Source: DASVXQ01 sp040414855 (GTDB taxonomy: Bacteria > Actinomycetota > CALGFH01). Taken from it: a stretch of 64,000 nt of DNA. A program made the position numbers and the translations under genes. The notes beneath the pieces are model-generated. The model searched no databases, had not been told where the DNA came from, and saw nothing but the letters and a program-made list of their open reading frames with translations. Position 1 is the stretch's first letter. The number at the start of each line of letters is the position of its first letter. The DNA lies in the NCBI GenBank assembly GCA_040414855.1, contig JBEDUQ010000038.1:62001-126000 (forward strand). Direction: 5' to 3'. Of the stretch, positions 1 through 8,515 are shown in pieces.

Positions 1-1225
1 GGCGTCCCAGGGTCGCCTCGGCGTCCTCCAGCGGGACGTCGACCAGGGTCGCCGCCAGGCCGACCTCGACCTCCGGGTCGAGCAGCAGCTCCATTCGCCG
101 GAACAGCCGGCGGTCGGACCCGGCCAGGTCGTCGTAGACGCGCTCCAGCCCGGTTCCGAGGCGGGTGGCGCCCGACTCGCCGCTGGGGACCACGAACTGG
201 GTCAGCACCGCGCCGACGTCCAGCTCGGGGTGCTCGCGCATCTGCAGCGCCAGCAGCGCCACCAGGATCGGCGCGCCTTCGAGCTGGCCGAGCGCCGCGG
301 CGATCGCCTCGCGCTCGGCCTCGACCCGCTCGGCGCCGAGCTCCCATTCCAGCAGCAGCAGGGCCTGCACCTGCGTGAGGCGCTCCAGGTTGACGACCTT
401 CGTCGCCCAGCCGGTCAGTACCTCCATGCCGTCAGGCTCGTGCCGGCCGGTGACCACCACCGCCGAGCCAGGTGCCGCCGGAAGCAGGTCGGTCACCCGG
501 CCCAGATCGCTGACGGCGTCCATCACGACCAGGATCTGTCGCCCGGCGGTCAGTGTCCGGTACGCCTCGACCTGGACGTCCCGCGGCTCGAACAGCTCCG
601 AGCGGGGCACCCCGAGCGCGTCCAGCAGCAGGCGGATCGGCTGCTCGGTGGGGCGCGTGCCGACGCTGCAGAACAGCCGGCCGTCCGGGTACCGGTCGCC
701 GAGCCGGTGGGCGAGGTAGCGGGCCAGGCTGGTCTTGCCGATCCCCGGCGGGCCGGTGATCATCGCGGCGCGGCGTTCGGGGGTCGGCGGTTCGAGGAAC
801 TCGACCAGTTCGTCGAGCTCGTGGTCCCGGATCGGGCCCCGGAGCGACTCCGGCGGCAGGTTCGACAACCCTGGCCGCATCCGTGCCAGCGTCAGCAGCA
901 GCTCGAAGGCACGCTGGTCGCCGGGGCCGTCGTCGCCGGAGAAGCGGACGATCGGCAGCGCCGAGGGGAGCGGCGGCACCCTCAGGTTGCCGACCAGCAC
1001 CGCCACCTCGCGACCCGCTGTGCTTCCAAGCTCGGACAACACCTCGAGCGGCCAGCTACTGGACCGCACCATGATGTGCGTCACGCCGGCCGGGATGGAC
1101 TCCGGCCGGACACCCTCGCTGCGGTGCACCATGATCCCCGACCGCTCCAGGCGCTCGACCAGAGCTTCAACCCACTCAGCGTCCTCGCGGACGTACGAGA
1201 CGACGACCTCCGAGGCTGGGTCCAT
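1..1225 (-). CDS. TIR-like/NB-ARC STAND NTPase (3' part outside window)
   Basis: Partial gene: the frame runs off the left edge and 408 codons are visible. Residues 9-26 (SYVREDAEWVEALVERLE) resemble the first strand and helix of TIR domains, but the catalytic glutamate of TIR NADases cannot be placed with confidence. An NB-ARC module follows: IRDHELDEL entry at 132-140, Walker A GPPGIGKTS at 158-166, Walker B ILVVMD ending at D235, a VVVTGR strand with R260, and a GAP turn at 316-318 where GLP is usual. Sensor repeats normally found after NB-ARC would lie outside the window. ATG at 1225 is chosen because AAGGAAAG lies just upstream. It is divergent from csp. Family members work in antiphage defence or in signalling; the sequence does not say which. 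The NTPase call is firm, the TIR call is moderate. Confidence 0.75.
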   Translation of the reverse strand, partial: MDPASEVVVSYVREDAEWVEALVERLERSGIMVHRSEGVRPESIPAGVTHIMVRSSSWPLEVLSELGSTAGREVAVLVGNLRVPPLPSALPIVRFSGDDGPGDQRAFELLLTLARMRPGLSNLPPESLRGPIRDHELDELVEFLEPPTPERRAAMITGPPGIGKTSLARYLAHRLGDRYPDGRLFCSVGTRPTEQPIRLLLDALGVPRSELFEPRDVQVEAYRTLTAGRQILVVMDAVSDLGRVTDLLPAAPGSAVVVTGRHEPDGMEVLTGWATKVVNLERLTQVQALLLLEWELGAERVEAEREAIAAALGQLEGAPILVALLALQMREHPELDVGAVLTQFVVPSGESGATRLGTGLERVYDDLAGSDRRLFRRMELLLDPEVEVGLAATLVDVPLEDAEATLGR

Positions 1226-1300
1226 TTGCTTTCCTTGGGGCGGCGGGCGGGTTCGCTGGCTGGAGTGAATGCAAACAGAACGGGATGGTCAAGACCTGTT

Positions 1301-1310
1301 GTGCTACTCT
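1301..1310 (+). promoter_or_regulatory. Extended -10 promoter element for csp
   Basis: GTGCTACTCT fits the extended -10 pattern TGnTAnnnT. The same GTGCTA core is found before rpsO, rimP, rpsB and smc. No good -35 hexamer is visible at 16-18 bp. It would give a 5' leader of about 120 nt for csp, which is in keeping with cold-shock mRNAs. Confidence 0.45.
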
Positions 1311-1437
1311 CCGCCTCGCAGAGGTTCAACGTTTGGCTTCGCAGCCCGCAGTCGAGCTTGTCCCTTGCCGTCAACGGCAGAGGTTGCCGTGACGTTGTAC
1401 GACACCTCCAAGTTGAGGGAGGGAGGGACAAAGCATC

Positions 1438-1644
1438 ATGACCGTTGGAACCGTCAAGTGGTTCAACTCCGAGAAGGGTTACGGATTCATCCGGCCGCCC
1501 GAGGGCGAGGATGTGTTCGTGCACTTCAGCGCCATCCAGTCGAGCGGATACCGAACCCTTGAGGAGGGCCAGACCGTCGAGTTCGAGGTCACCCAGGGCC
1601 CCAAGGGCCCTCAGGCCGCCAACGTTCGCGCCGTTACGGAGTAG
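1438..1644 (+). CDS. Cold-shock domain protein (CspA family)
   Basis: A 68-residue single cold-shock domain, the usual length for bacterial Csp proteins. RNP1 is KGYGFI at residues 13-18 and RNP2 is VFVHF at 26-30, with the W8/F9 aromatic pair typical of the nucleic-acid face. The family binds single-stranded RNA/DNA and melts mRNA structure, often but not always at low temperature. The start is set by a strong GGGAGGGAGG ribosome-binding site. It is a single-gene unit: a GTGCTACTCT promoter element precedes it and a 10-bp hairpin follows. It converges on the LOG gene. Which Csp paralogue this is cannot be told from sequence. Confidence 0.95.
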   Translation: MTVGTVKWFNSEKGYGFIRPPEGEDVFVHFSAIQSSGYRTLEEGQTVEFEVTQGPKGPQAANVRAVTE

Positions 1645-1661
1645 CCGGCCGCCCGGCACCG

Positions 1662-1686
1662 GAGCCCACCCCACCAGGGTGGGCTC
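1662..1686 (+). terminator. Hairpin terminator after csp
   Basis: Perfect 10-bp inverted repeat GAGCCCACCC / GGGTGGGCTC around a 5-nt loop, 18 nt after the csp stop. It is followed by TGATCGTTTC, a weak T-containing tail. It lies between convergent csp and LOG and could slow transcription from either side. Confidence 0.7.
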
Positions 1687-1741
1687 TGATCGTTTCGGGG
1701 CTCGTTTCCCTCCGGCGAGGACCGACGCAGCCGCCGGACGC

Positions 1742-2365
1742 TCAGGCCGGCTCGGCGGTCCAGTCCTCGGCGAGCGCCTCGGAGGGCGGCGGGCGCCCGG
1801 GCCCGTCGCCATTGGCGGCGGCCTCGACCAGGTCGACCGCCTCCTCGGAAGTGGCGGCCACCACGAACAGCGAGCCCTCGCCCTCCCGCGCGAACCCCTG
1901 TCCGGTGATCTCCCGCACCATCGCCAGGAACGGGTCCCAGAAGCCGTTGACGTTGACCAGCACGATCGGGCGGTCGTGGAGGTTGAGCTGCCGCAGGGTC
2001 AGCACCTCGAGCAGCTCCTCCATGGTCCCGAAGCCGCCGGGCAGCGCCACGAAGGCGTCGGCCCGGTTGTCCATCTCGGCTTTGCGCTCGCGAAGTGTCT
2101 CGGTCACCACCAGCTCGTCGGCGGGACCGTAGGCCAGCTCGCGCTCGACCAGGGAGCGCGGGATCGCCCCGAAGACCTCGCCGCCGGCGTCGTGGACCGA
2201 GGCGGCGACCTCGCGCATCAGGCCGACGTTGCCGCCGCCGTAGACCAGGCGGTGGCCGCGCCGGCCGATCTCCTTGCCGAGCAGGCGCGCGCTCTCGAGG
2301 TAGACCTCGTCGAGGCCGGACGCCGAGGCACAGAACACGCAGATCGACAGCCGCGCATCGCTCAC
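1742..2365 (-). CDS. LOG-family Rossmann-fold protein (TIGR00730)
   Basis: 207 residues, full length for the LOG family. It shows the nucleotide-binding GGGNVGLM at 43-50 and the diagnostic PGGFGTMEE at 109-117 with R101 upstream. Characterised members are cytokinin riboside 5'-monophosphate phosphoribohydrolases that release the free base from a nucleoside monophosphate; the physiological substrate in actinobacteria is often unknown. The C-terminal 20 residues (from about 188) are a Pro/Glu/Ala tail without obvious function. The start overlaps the stop of the upstream M16 peptidase by ATGA (2362-2365), so it is the last gene of the rpsO-pnp-M16-LOG unit. Some LOG proteins were long mislabelled lysine decarboxylases. 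Confidence 0.88.
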   Translation of the reverse strand: MSDARLSICVFCASASGLDEVYLESARLLGKEIGRRGHRLVYGGGNVGLMREVAASVHDAGGEVFGAIPRSLVERELAYGPADELVVTETLRERKAEMDNRADAFVALPGGFGTMEELLEVLTLRQLNLHDRPIVLVNVNGFWDPFLAMVREITGQGFAREGEGSLFVVAATSEEAVDLVEAAANGDGPGRPPPSEALAEDWTAEPA

Positions 2366-3630
2366 GTGACGTACCGCTCGAAGCCTTCCTCGTCGAACGG
2401 GCCGATCACCGCGAGCGAGCGCGGTCCGGTGCCGAGGATCTCCTTGGCAACGGCGCGGACGTCGTGGTCGCTGACCTCGTCGACCCGGCGGACGATCTCG
2501 TCGATCGAGAGGATCTCGCCGCTGGTCAGCTCGGACTTGCCGAGCCGCGACATGCGGCCCGAGGTGTCCTCGAGCCCGAGCACCAGCGAGCCCTTGAGGT
2601 GGCCCTTGCCCCGCTCCAGCTCCTCCTCGGTGAGACCGTCGGCGATCACCCGGTCGAGCTCCTCGCTGACGATCGAGAGCACCTCGTGGACCCGCTTGGG
2701 CGCGGTGCCCGCATAGATCGAGAACGACCCGGTCTCGGTGTATTGCGTCGCATACGAGTAGATCGAGTAGACCAGCCCGCGCTGCTCCCTGACCTCCTGG
2801 AACAGCCGCGAGCTCATGCCGCCGCCGAAGGCGATGTTGAGCACGCCGAGCGCGAAGCGGCGCGGGTCCGACCGGGACAGCCCGCGGGTCCCGAGCACCA
2901 CGTGGGCCTGCTCGGTGGGCTTGTGCCGCACCTGAACGCCGCCGTAGATGCGGGGCTCCTTGCGTGCCGCCGCCGGCTCGAGCCGGCCGCCCTCGGCGCC
3001 GTCGAACGCGGCGCCGACCAGCTCGACGACCTCGTCGTGCGAGCAGTTCCCGGCCGCCGCGACCACCAGGTTGCCGGGCACGTAGTGGCGCCTCCAGTAG
3101 CGCGCCACGGCGTCGCGGCTCATGCCGGTGATCGAGTCGACCGTGCCGAGCACGGGCCTGCCGAGCGGATGGCCGCCGAGCAGTACCTCCGCGAACAGGT
3201 CGTGGACGATGTCGTCGGGCGCGTCGTTGTGCATCCCGATCTCTTCGAGGATGACCGTGCGCTCGGCCTCGACGTCGGCCTTGGCGATCTTGGAGTCGCG
3301 CAGCATGTCGACCAGCACGTCCACCGCCAGCGGCAGGTCGCGGTCGAGCGTCCGCGCGTAGAAGCAGGTGTACTCCTTGGCGGTGAAGGCGTTGGTCTCA
3401 CCGCCGACCGCGTCCATCACCTCGGCGATGTCCCTGGCCGTCCGGCGCTTGGTGCCCTTGAACAGCAGATGCTCGAGGTAATGCGAAGCGCCGGCCAGGC
3501 GTGGGGTCTCGTCGCGAGACCCCACGCCGGTCCAGATCCCGAGCGCGGCCGAGCGGACCGTCGGCATGCGCTCCGTCAGGATCCGCAGGCCGCTCGGCAG
3601 CTCGGTGCGCTCGTAGGTGCCGGTCTCCAT
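2362..3630 (-). CDS. M16 zinc peptidase (YmxG/PqqL-like)
   Basis: 422 residues. The inverted zinc motif HYLEH lies at 50-54 (H50, H54 ligands, E53 catalytic), and the third ligand is expected in the LEEIGM segment near E129/E130. The C-terminal half has the R/Y-type substrate region of M16 (SRLFQEVREQRGLVYS). The single-unit length fits bacterial M16B enzymes, which form a two-domain clamp that degrades short peptides or processes precursors. The position directly after pnp is conserved across Gram-positive bacteria. It lies 4 nt from pnp, which ends at 3635, and overlaps LOG, so it is co-transcribed. No signal peptide is seen, so it is cytoplasmic. Substrate unknown. Confidence 0.92.
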   Translation of the reverse strand: METGTYERTELPSGLRILTERMPTVRSAALGIWTGVGSRDETPRLAGASHYLEHLLFKGTKRRTARDIAEVMDAVGGETNAFTAKEYTCFYARTLDRDLPLAVDVLVDMLRDSKIAKADVEAERTVILEEIGMHNDAPDDIVHDLFAEVLLGGHPLGRPVLGTVDSITGMSRDAVARYWRRHYVPGNLVVAAAGNCSHDEVVELVGAAFDGAEGGRLEPAAARKEPRIYGGVQVRHKPTEQAHVVLGTRGLSRSDPRRFALGVLNIAFGGGMSSRLFQEVREQRGLVYSIYSYATQYTETGSFSIYAGTAPKRVHEVLSIVSEELDRVIADGLTEEELERGKGHLKGSLVLGLEDTSGRMSRLGKSELTSGEILSIDEIVRRVDEVSDHDVRAVAKEILGTGPRSLAVIGPFDEEGFERYVT

Positions 3631-3634
3631 CCGC

Positions 3635-5857
3635 TCAGCGGCCTCCGTCGTCGTCGCCGCCCTCGCCGGAGGCGCTGGACGCCGCGGTCTGGGTGGTCTC
3701 GCCCTGGTCCTCGTCGGCCAGCTTCAGCGAGATGCGACCCTGACGGTCGACCTCGGTGACCTCGACGAGCACCTTGTCGCCGACGTTGACCACGTCCTCG
3801 ACCGCGCGCACCCGCTGGCCCTTCTTGCCCAGCTTGGAGATGTGCAGCAGGCCGTCCTTGCCCGGTGTGAGCGACACGAAGGCGCCGAAGGTGGTGGTCT
3901 TGACGACCGTGCCGAGGTAGCGCTCGCCGACCTGCGGCATGACCGGGTTCATCTGCTCCCGGATCATGCGCAGCGCGGTCTCGAGCTGCTGGCCGTCGGT
4001 GGCGCCGATGAACACGCGCCCGTCGTCCTCGATCGAGATCTCGGCGCCCGAGGTGGACTGGATCTCGTTGATCCGCTTGCCCTTGGGGCCGATCAGCTCG
4101 CCGATCTTGGCGACCGGGATCTGCTCGATGTGGACCCGCGGGGCGAGCATCGAGATCTGGTCGCGCGGGTGGTCGATCGCCTGCTGGATCACGTCGAGGA
4201 TCACCATGCGGGCGTCGCGCGCCTGGGTCAGCGCGTTGATCAGGACCTCGCTCGGGATGCCGGTGAGCTTGGTGTCGAGCTGGAGCGCGGTGACGAACTC
4301 ACGGGTGCCCGCTACCTTGAAGTCCATGTCGCCGTAGGCATCCTCGGCGCCGAGGATGTCGGTCAGGGTGACGTACTCACCACCCTCGGCGACCAGCCCC
4401 ATGGCGATGCCACCGACCGGCGCCTTGATCGGCACGCCCGAGTCCATCAGCGACAGCGTCGACGCGCAGACCGAGGCCATCGAGGTCGAGCCGTTGGACG
4501 ACAGCACCTCGCTGACCAGCCGCAGCGTGTAGGGGAAGTCCTCGCGGGAGGGGATCACCGGCAGCAGCGCCCGCTCGGCGAGCGCGCCGTGACCGATCTC
4601 GCGGCGCTTGGGGCCGCGCATGAACCCGGTCTCGCCGGTCGAGAACGGTGGGAAGTTGTAGTGGTGGATGTAGCGCTTGCGGTCCTCGGGGTCGAGCGTG
4701 TCGATGATCTGCTCCATGCGGACCATGCCCAGGGTGGTGATGTTCAGCACCTGGGTCTCGCCCCGCTGGAACAGCCCCGAGCCGTGGGCGCGGGGCAGGA
4801 TGCCGACCTCGGCGGACAGCGGGCGGATGTCGCGCGGGCCGCGCCCGTCGATCCGCTTGCTCTCCTTGACGATGCGCTGGCGCACCAGCTCCTTGGTCAG
4901 CGACCGGAACGCGGCCGGGAGCTCGCGCTCGCGCCCGGCGATCGCCTCGCCCAGCTCCTCGGTGACCCGCTCGACGGTCTCGGCCTTGAGCTCGTCGAGC
5001 AGCGCCTCACGCTCGGCCTTGTCGGCGATGGTGATCGCCTCGCGGACCCGCTCCTCGGCCACCCGGCGGACGGCCTCGGCGACCTCGTCGCCGTACTCGG
5101 AGAACAGCGGGAACTCGCGCTGCTGGCTGCCGGCCTGGCGGAGCAGCTCGCGCTGGAGCTCGCAGGCGGTGGCGATGTGCGGCTTGGCCAGCTCGAGCGC
5201 GAGGCCGATAGCCTCCTCGCTCGGCTTGGGAGCGCCGTCCTCCATCAGGCGGATGGCGTTCTCGGTCGCCTCGGCCTCGACCATGAGGATGTCGACCGAG
5301 CCGGCGTCGTTCTGCCGGCCGGCGACGACCATATCGAAGCTGCACTCTTCCAGCTCCTGGAAGGTGGGGTTGACGATCCACTCGCCGCCGCGGCGGCCGA
5401 GGCGGACGCCCCCGACCGGCCCGGAGAACGGGATCCCCGCCAGCATCACAGCCATGGAGGCGCCGTTGATCGACAGCACGTCGGGGTTGTTCTCCATGTC
5501 GGCGGAGACGATCGTCGCGATCACGTGGATCTCGTTGCGGAGGCCCTTGGGGAACGACGGCCGCAGGGGCCGGTCCACGAGCCTGGCCGTGAGGATGGCG
5601 GTCTCGGATGGACGCCCCTCACGACGGAAGAAACCGCCGGGGATCTTGCCGGCGGCATACATTCGCTCCTCGATGTCGACCGTGAGCGGGAAGAAGTCGA
5701 GCTGCTCCTTCGGGGACTTTCCCGCGGTCGCGGTCACCAGGACCTGGGTCTCGCCGATTCCGACGATGACCGCGCCGCCGGCCTGATTTGCCAGCTTGCC
5801 GGTCTCGAAATACATCTCACGATTGCCGACGGAACCTTGAATACGATGAACTGCCAT
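3635..5857 (-). CDS. pnp: Polyribonucleotide nucleotidyltransferase (PNPase)
   Basis: 740 residues with the complete PNPase layout: two RNase PH-like domains joined by an all-helical linker, then a KH domain near 555-615 (motif IGPKGKRINEIQ) and an S1 domain near 625-695 (GTVVKTTTFGAFVSL). The phosphorolytic core motifs FFRREGRPSE and GETGFMRGPKRREIGHG are present. The enzyme degrades mRNA 3'-to-5' by phosphorolysis and can add tails. ATG at 5857 has an AGAAGGAG ribosome-binding site. rpsO lies upstream with a 381-nt spacer that contains strong hairpins, an arrangement reminiscent of the autoregulated rpsO-pnp leader known from E. coli; regulation here is inferred. Confidence 0.97.
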   Translation of the reverse strand: MAVHRIQGSVGNREMYFETGKLANQAGGAVIVGIGETQVLVTATAGKSPKEQLDFFPLTVDIEERMYAAGKIPGGFFRREGRPSETAILTARLVDRPLRPSFPKGLRNEIHVIATIVSADMENNPDVLSINGASMAVMLAGIPFSGPVGGVRLGRRGGEWIVNPTFQELEECSFDMVVAGRQNDAGSVDILMVEAEATENAIRLMEDGAPKPSEEAIGLALELAKPHIATACELQRELLRQAGSQQREFPLFSEYGDEVAEAVRRVAEERVREAITIADKAEREALLDELKAETVERVTEELGEAIAGRERELPAAFRSLTKELVRQRIVKESKRIDGRGPRDIRPLSAEVGILPRAHGSGLFQRGETQVLNITTLGMVRMEQIIDTLDPEDRKRYIHHYNFPPFSTGETGFMRGPKRREIGHGALAERALLPVIPSREDFPYTLRLVSEVLSSNGSTSMASVCASTLSLMDSGVPIKAPVGGIAMGLVAEGGEYVTLTDILGAEDAYGDMDFKVAGTREFVTALQLDTKLTGIPSEVLINALTQARDARMVILDVIQQAIDHPRDQISMLAPRVHIEQIPVAKIGELIGPKGKRINEIQSTSGAEISIEDDGRVFIGATDGQQLETALRMIREQMNPVMPQVGERYLGTVVKTTTFGAFVSLTPGKDGLLHISKLGKKGQRVRAVEDVVNVGDKVLVEVTEVDRQGRISLKLADEDQGETTQTAASSASGEGGDDDGGR

Positions 5858-5884
5858 GAAGTCTTCCTTCTCCTTCTTTCTTGC

Positions 5885-5938
5885 CGCGCGCGTGGCGCGC
5901 GAAATGCCGGTACCCGCCAGTGCGGGTCTTCGGACCCG
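5885..5938 (-). promoter_or_regulatory. Hairpin cluster in the rpsO-pnp spacer (pnp leader)
   Basis: The 5858-6238 spacer has no convincing gene. Near its pnp end are a 7-bp GC hairpin (5885-5891 with 5895-5901) and two overlapping hairpins that cannot form together: 5912-5917 with 5922-5927, and 5923-5928 with 5933-5938. The second has a CGAA tetraloop when read on the minus strand. Another inverted repeat, CCTGGA/TCCAGG, sits around 6066-6086. No T tract follows, so these are not classical terminators. Cleavage or autoregulation sites are plausible by analogy with other pnp leaders. Confidence 0.5.
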
Positions 5939-6238
5939 TCCCGGTCACCGCGCGCTTCCCGAAGCGCTTGCTCGGTCGGCCTGCATGGTGCGGGTGGCCG
6001 GGGGACGGCACGACGGCGGAGGGAGCGGCATCAGAGACCGGACGGCCACCACGCGCCAGTTCCCAGTCGAAAGACCTGGAAGCCAAGCTCCAGGGCTCAC
6101 CACTGACAACTGACACGACCAGGCTGGCCAACCTCTCCCGCGCGTGCCGGTCACCATGCCAAGGGCATCACCTTCCCCGCGGCCGCAGCGCTGCGTCGCC
6201 TCGCTCCGGCCCGCCCCACACCGCCGGACCCGTCCAGT

Positions 6239-6505
6239 TCAGCGGCGCAGTCCGAGCCGCTCGATCAACGCCCGGTAGCGGGAGACGTCCGTGCTCTGGA
6301 GGTATCGGAGCAGCCGGCGGCGGCGGCCAACCATCTGGAGCAGACCGCGACGCGAGTGGTGGTCATGCTTGTGGACCCGCAGGTGCTCGGTGAGCGTGTT
6401 GATCCTGCGCGTCAGGATGGCCACCTGGACCTCGGGCGACCCGGTGTCGCCCTCTTTGGTCGCGTACTCCGTGATGATCTTGGTCTTCTCGTCCTTGACC
6501 AGCAT
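6239..6505 (-). CDS. rpsO: 30S ribosomal protein S15
   Basis: 88 residues, normal S15 length. Recognisable S15 segments are DTGSPEVQVAILTRRINTLT, HKHDHHSRRGLL and the basic RRRRLLRYL. The protein binds 16S rRNA helices 20-22 early in small-subunit assembly. An in-frame extension upstream to 6574 exists, but ATG at 6505 is chosen because it gives the canonical N-terminus and has AGGAAGAGG just ahead. A GTGCTAACCT promoter element lies about 110 nt upstream, between rpsO and ribF. First gene of the rpsO-pnp-M16-LOG unit. Confidence 0.96.
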   Translation of the reverse strand: MLVKDEKTKIITEYATKEGDTGSPEVQVAILTRRINTLTEHLRVHKHDHHSRRGLLQMVGRRRRLLRYLQSTDVSRYRALIERLGLRR

Positions 6506-6616
6506 CCGTTTGCCTCTTCCTTTCCGATGCGGATTCTGCCCGGGGGCCGCGCGATCGGTCGCGCTGTCCCGCATCCCGGGCGGTCGCCGGACCTGAATGG
6601 CCCAGCCACCCGCGTA

Positions 6617-6626
6617 AGGTTAGCAC
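6617..6626 (-). promoter_or_regulatory. Extended -10 promoter element for rpsO
   Basis: On the minus strand GTGCTAACCT fits TGnTAnnnT and shares the GTGCTA core with four other sites in the window. It lies in the 142-nt gap between ribF and rpsO. The -35 region is not consensus. Confidence 0.45.
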
Positions 6627-6647
6627 TGTCGTGAATTGCGCCGCGAT

Positions 6648-7640
6648 TCAGGCGCCGAGCAGCCTCCGGCTGCGGGCGATGTCGTCGCGCATCTGCTCGA
6701 CCAGCGCCGCAACGTCGGGGAACACCACCTCGTCGCGGAGCCGGTGCTCGAACCAGACCCGGACCCGCCGGCCGTAGAGGTCGCCGTCGAAATCCAGGAC
6801 GTGCGTCTCGACCCGGAGCTCCTTGCCGCCGAACTGGGGAATGTCGCCGACGTTGGACACCGCCGGGAGCGGCGGGCCGAGCACGCCACCGGCGGCACCG
6901 GCGCCACCGCCACCGCCGTCGGCCATACTGGTTCTAACCTGCAGGTGACCTGCGTAAATTCCCTTCGCGGGCAGCAGCAGCCCCGATGGGACCTCGAGGT
7001 TGGCGGTCGGCACGCCGAGCAGCCGGCCCCGCTTGGCGCCGACGGTCACGCGCCCCTCGACCGTGAACGGCCGCCCCAGCAGCCGCGACACCGTGTGGAC
7101 GTCGCCCTCGGCCAGGGCGCTGCGGACCCGGGTCGACGAGATCGCCTCGCCGGCGTCGGCGTCGAGCCCGAGCGGGACGACCTCGACCCCACGCGGGCCG
7201 GCAAGCTCGGCGATCAGGCGGGCGTCGCCGGCCGCCCGGTGGCCGAAGCGGAAGTTCTCGCCCACCACGATCACCCGCGCCGAGACCGCCTCGATCAGGA
7301 CCTTGATCGCGAACTCCTCCGCGGCCATCTGGGACAGCTTACGGGTGAACGGCAGCACCAGCACGAACTCCATGCCGCAGGACCCGAGCAGCTCGACCCG
7401 CTCGCGGAGGGTGGACAGCATCTTGGGGTCGCTCCCCGGCCGGACCACCTTGAGCGGGTGCCGGTCGAAGGTGATCGCCCCAGGGACCAGGCCCTTCGAC
7501 GCCGCCTCGTCGACCACCCGGCGCAGCAGCGCCTGGTGACCACGGTGGACGCCATCGAACACGCCGATGGTGACCGCGGTCGGGCCCAGGTCGGCGGGCA
7601 CCTGGCCGAGGCCGATGTAGGTGCAGGGGCGGGCGGTCAC
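6648..7640 (-). CDS. ribF: Bifunctional riboflavin kinase/FMN adenylyltransferase
   Basis: 330 residues, usual RibF length. The N-terminal FAD synthetase half has the nucleotidyltransferase signature GVFDGVHRGHQ at 26-36 and an ISSTR motif. The C-terminal kinase half has GVPTANLEVP and the metal-binding ETHVLDFDGDLYG region. The enzyme converts riboflavin to FMN and FMN to FAD. An Ala/Gly-rich insert of about 25 residues sits between two strands of the kinase barrel. The start overlaps the truB stop by ATGA (7637-7640), and truB-ribF is a common pair. Confidence 0.96.
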   Translation of the reverse strand: MTARPCTYIGLGQVPADLGPTAVTIGVFDGVHRGHQALLRRVVDEAASKGLVPGAITFDRHPLKVVRPGSDPKMLSTLRERVELLGSCGMEFVLVLPFTRKLSQMAAEEFAIKVLIEAVSARVIVVGENFRFGHRAAGDARLIAELAGPRGVEVVPLGLDADAGEAISSTRVRSALAEGDVHTVSRLLGRPFTVEGRVTVGAKRGRLLGVPTANLEVPSGLLLPAKGIYAGHLQVRTSMADGGGGGAGAAGGVLGPPLPAVSNVGDIPQFGGKELRVETHVLDFDGDLYGRRVRVWFEHRLRDEVVFPDVAALVEQMRDDIARSRRLLGA

Positions 7641-8515
7641 CCGAGCACGACCTTTGGGCGGGCGCGTCCGTCGCCGTCCTGGATGACCGCGACCAGCCGG
7701 CCGTCCGGCCCGACCGCCGCGACCGGGTCGCCGACGCCGCTCGGGCCGAGGCTCTGGCCGGTCGACAGCGCCGCGGCCTCGCGCTCGCTGAGCGCGCGGA
7801 CCGACACCGACCGCATCGCAGCGGCCGGGTCGATCAGCACGCTGTCGAGGTTCGGCATCGCCTCCAGCTCGCGGAGGGTGTGCGCCTCCCGCTCGGTGAA
7901 GGCGCCGACCTCGGTGCGGCGCAGGTTGGCCAGATGCGCAAGCGTGTCGAGCGCCCTGCCGACGTCGGCGGCGAGCACGCGGACGTAGGTGCCGCCCGAG
8001 CAGGTCACCGAGACCGTTGCCAGCGGGTGCGGTCCCGGCTGGAAGCCCAGCAGCTCCAGGGCCTGGATGGTGATCGGGCGCGGCTCGCGCTCGACGGTCT
8101 CGCCCCGGCGGGCCTTGGCGTAGAGGCGCTCGCCGCCCTGCTTGAGGGCGGAGACCATCGGCGGGATCTGGCGCTGCGGGCCGAGGAACCGCTCCAGGAC
8201 GCTCCGCAACGACCGCTCGTCGACGCCGTCGGCCGGTGCGGTCGCGGTGACCGTGCCGGCGGCGTCGAGCGTGTCGGTCTCGGCGCCGAAGGCGATCTCG
8301 GCGACGTAGCGCTTCGGCTCCATCGGCAGGAACGGGAGCAGCCTGGTCGCGCGGCCTAGCGCGATCACCAGCACGCCGGTGGCCGGCGGGTCGAGGGTCC
8401 CGCCGTGCCCGACCCGCCGCTGGCGGGCGAGCCGGCGAATCTTGGCGACCACGTCGTGCGAGGTCATCCCGGCCGGCTTGTCGCAGACGAGGACCCCATC
8501 GAGCACATCGCTCAC
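7637..8515 (-). CDS. truB: tRNA pseudouridine-55 synthase
   Basis: 292 residues. The N-terminus LVCDKPAGMTSHDVV and the catalytic HGGTLDPPATGVL with nucleophile D42 identify TruB, which makes pseudouridine-55 in the T-loop of most tRNAs. The RYVAEIAFG and GGTYVRVLAADVG motifs are also present, and the C-terminal region (about 230-292) resembles the small PUA-like end of actinobacterial TruB. GTG at 8515 is chosen: it overlaps the nrnA stop as GTGA, and nothing conserved lies upstream. Co-transcribed with nrnA and ribF. Confidence 0.95.
   Translation of the reverse strand: MSDVLDGVLVCDKPAGMTSHDVVAKIRRLARQRRVGHGGTLDPPATGVLVIALGRATRLLPFLPMEPKRYVAEIAFGAETDTLDAAGTVTATAPADGVDERSLRSVLERFLGPQRQIPPMVSALKQGGERLYAKARRGETVEREPRPITIQALELLGFQPGPHPLATVSVTCSGGTYVRVLAADVGRALDTLAHLANLRRTEVGAFTEREAHTLRELEAMPNLDSVLIDPAAAMRSVSVRALSEREAAALSTGQSLGPSGVGDPVAAVGPDGRLVAVIQDGDGRARPKVVLG

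Noticed and set aside
3617..6106. An 829-codon plus-strand reading frame opposite pnp and the M16 gene
   Set aside because: It is the mirror of the minus-strand genes; high-GC third positions keep the antisense frame open. No recognisable domain.
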